From Nitrospirota bacterium (lineage in GTDB: Bacteria > Nitrospirota > Thermodesulfovibrionia > Thermodesulfovibrionales > JdFR-85), in the NCBI GenBank assembly GCA_013152195.1, contig JAADGU010000032.1:1-6269 (forward strand): a stretch of 6,269 nt of DNA, given 5' to 3'. Both the position numbers and the translations under genes were made by a program. Shown here one piece after another: positions 5,536 through 6,269 of this stretch. Each line of letters starts with the position of its first letter. Position 1 is the stretch's first letter. The notes beneath the pieces are model-generated. The model had not been told where the DNA came from, ran no database searches, and saw only the letters and a program-made list of their open reading frames with translations.

Positions 5536-6269
5536 CTATTTCCCGGCCAGAGATTTTCTTCCCATAATTATTGCGGTTATGATGAGCGGCACTGCTGTCA
5601 GCAGGTACGGCAAATGGATATCCCATGTGAATATAAGGCTCCCCACAACCGGCCCCGCAGCCTGTCCCAGGCTATTGGCAGCGCTTTGCAGGCCAAGTGC
5701 AGCTCCAGCGTGCTTGCCTGAGCGTTTGCTTACCAGTGATGCCAGGCCCGGATTAAGAGCCGCCATGCCAAGCGCAAACAAGACCACGTAAAGGAGAATA
5801 AATGTCATGGTCCGGGTTGTCATCAACAAAATCAGGGCAATCCCCATGAGTCCGAAACCAAGCGACAACATGGGCATTTCACCAACCCTGCCGATAAAGC
5901 GGCCCACTACTCCGGCCTGTGCAGCAGCCATAATAAACCCGCATACCATAAACACAAGGCCCATCTCTGACGGCCCGAAATTCATCACCCTCTGTGCATC
6001 AGGGCAAATGTGCCTTCAAACAGGGATAAGGCAAAATAACCGAGAAAAGATAATACAAGCATATCAAGCAATGATTTGCGTATAACCTTCCAGCCAATAT
6101 CAGGTTGTGATATGCTGTTGTCTGGAGACTCTTTCTGATACGGTTTACGGTCAGGCACCCGGATTGATTCAGGCAAGAAACGCATGGTTGCCAATAAAGC
6201 AATAACTGCAAGGACTGCTGCTGCGAAAAACGGTATCGAAAAGTCATTAACGTAGAAACCGCCGAAACG
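5536..6269 (-). CDS. MFS efflux-type transporter, C-terminal part, frameshifted
   Basis: The gene enters from the right edge, so its N-terminal half is outside the window. The first visible frame (6269 to about 6000) gives a helix (FSIPFFAAAVLAVIALL), the FLPES motif that typically ends helix 6 in 12-helix drug-H+ antiporter-like members, a polar central loop, and helix 7 up to LFEGTFAL. It then reaches a stop. The next frame continues exactly where expected: HAQRVMNFGPSEMG can be read if one C is restored near 5999-6002. It goes on through helices 8-12, with RFIGRVGEMPML (loop 8-9) and GLQSAANSLGQAAGPVVG (helix 11), to the stop at 5536. The family exports small molecules using the proton gradient; the substrate cannot be told. 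The break is either sequence error or an inactivating mutation. It does not appear linked functionally to crcB. Confidence 0.82.

Overview
The window looks like a chromosomal stretch of a Gram-negative, respiratory and probably anaerobic or facultative bacterium. It encodes a quinol-oxidising cytochrome bc complex whose c-type partners are pentahaem cytochromes instead of cytochrome c1 or f. Its cytochrome b has the PDWY form of the Qo motif, which is often seen in menaquinone users. This combination, with moderate GC, would fit Nitrospirota or a deltaproteobacterial-type lineage. That placement is inference from gene content, not a search.

Layout on the plus strand: the 3' end of a mercuric reductase gene (merA) runs to 351 and is followed by a small hairpin with a T-run. 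An intergenic region of about 140 bp carries promoter-like elements, a tandem repeat and inverted repeats. From 494 to 4118 lies a tight five-gene operon: membrane-anchored pentahaem cytochrome c, an 87-residue two-helix membrane protein, Rieske 2Fe-2S protein, a fused eight-helix cytochrome b, and a second pentahaem cytochrome c. The genes overlap or are separated by a few bases, most with clear ribosome binding sites. The Rieske gene carries an apparent frameshift just after its second cluster-binding box. When the frame is restored it ends 16 bp before cytochrome b. The expected flow is quinol to Rieske and haems b, then to the multihaem cytochromes and an acceptor outside the window.

Layout on the minus strand, convergent with the operon after only 34 bp: a crcB-type fluoride channel gene is followed directly by a gene with two DUF190 (PII-like) domains, an evident two-gene operon. 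Upstream of crcB is a relic that resembles the C-terminal end of a RAYT/IS200-like transposase. The right edge holds the C-terminal part of a major facilitator superfamily efflux-type transporter, which also carries an apparent one-base deletion.

Two one-base-type frameshifts in otherwise well-preserved genes suggest either draft-quality sequence or recent gene decay. The most interesting item is the bc complex flanked by paralogous pentahaem cytochromes with an unrecognised small membrane subunit.
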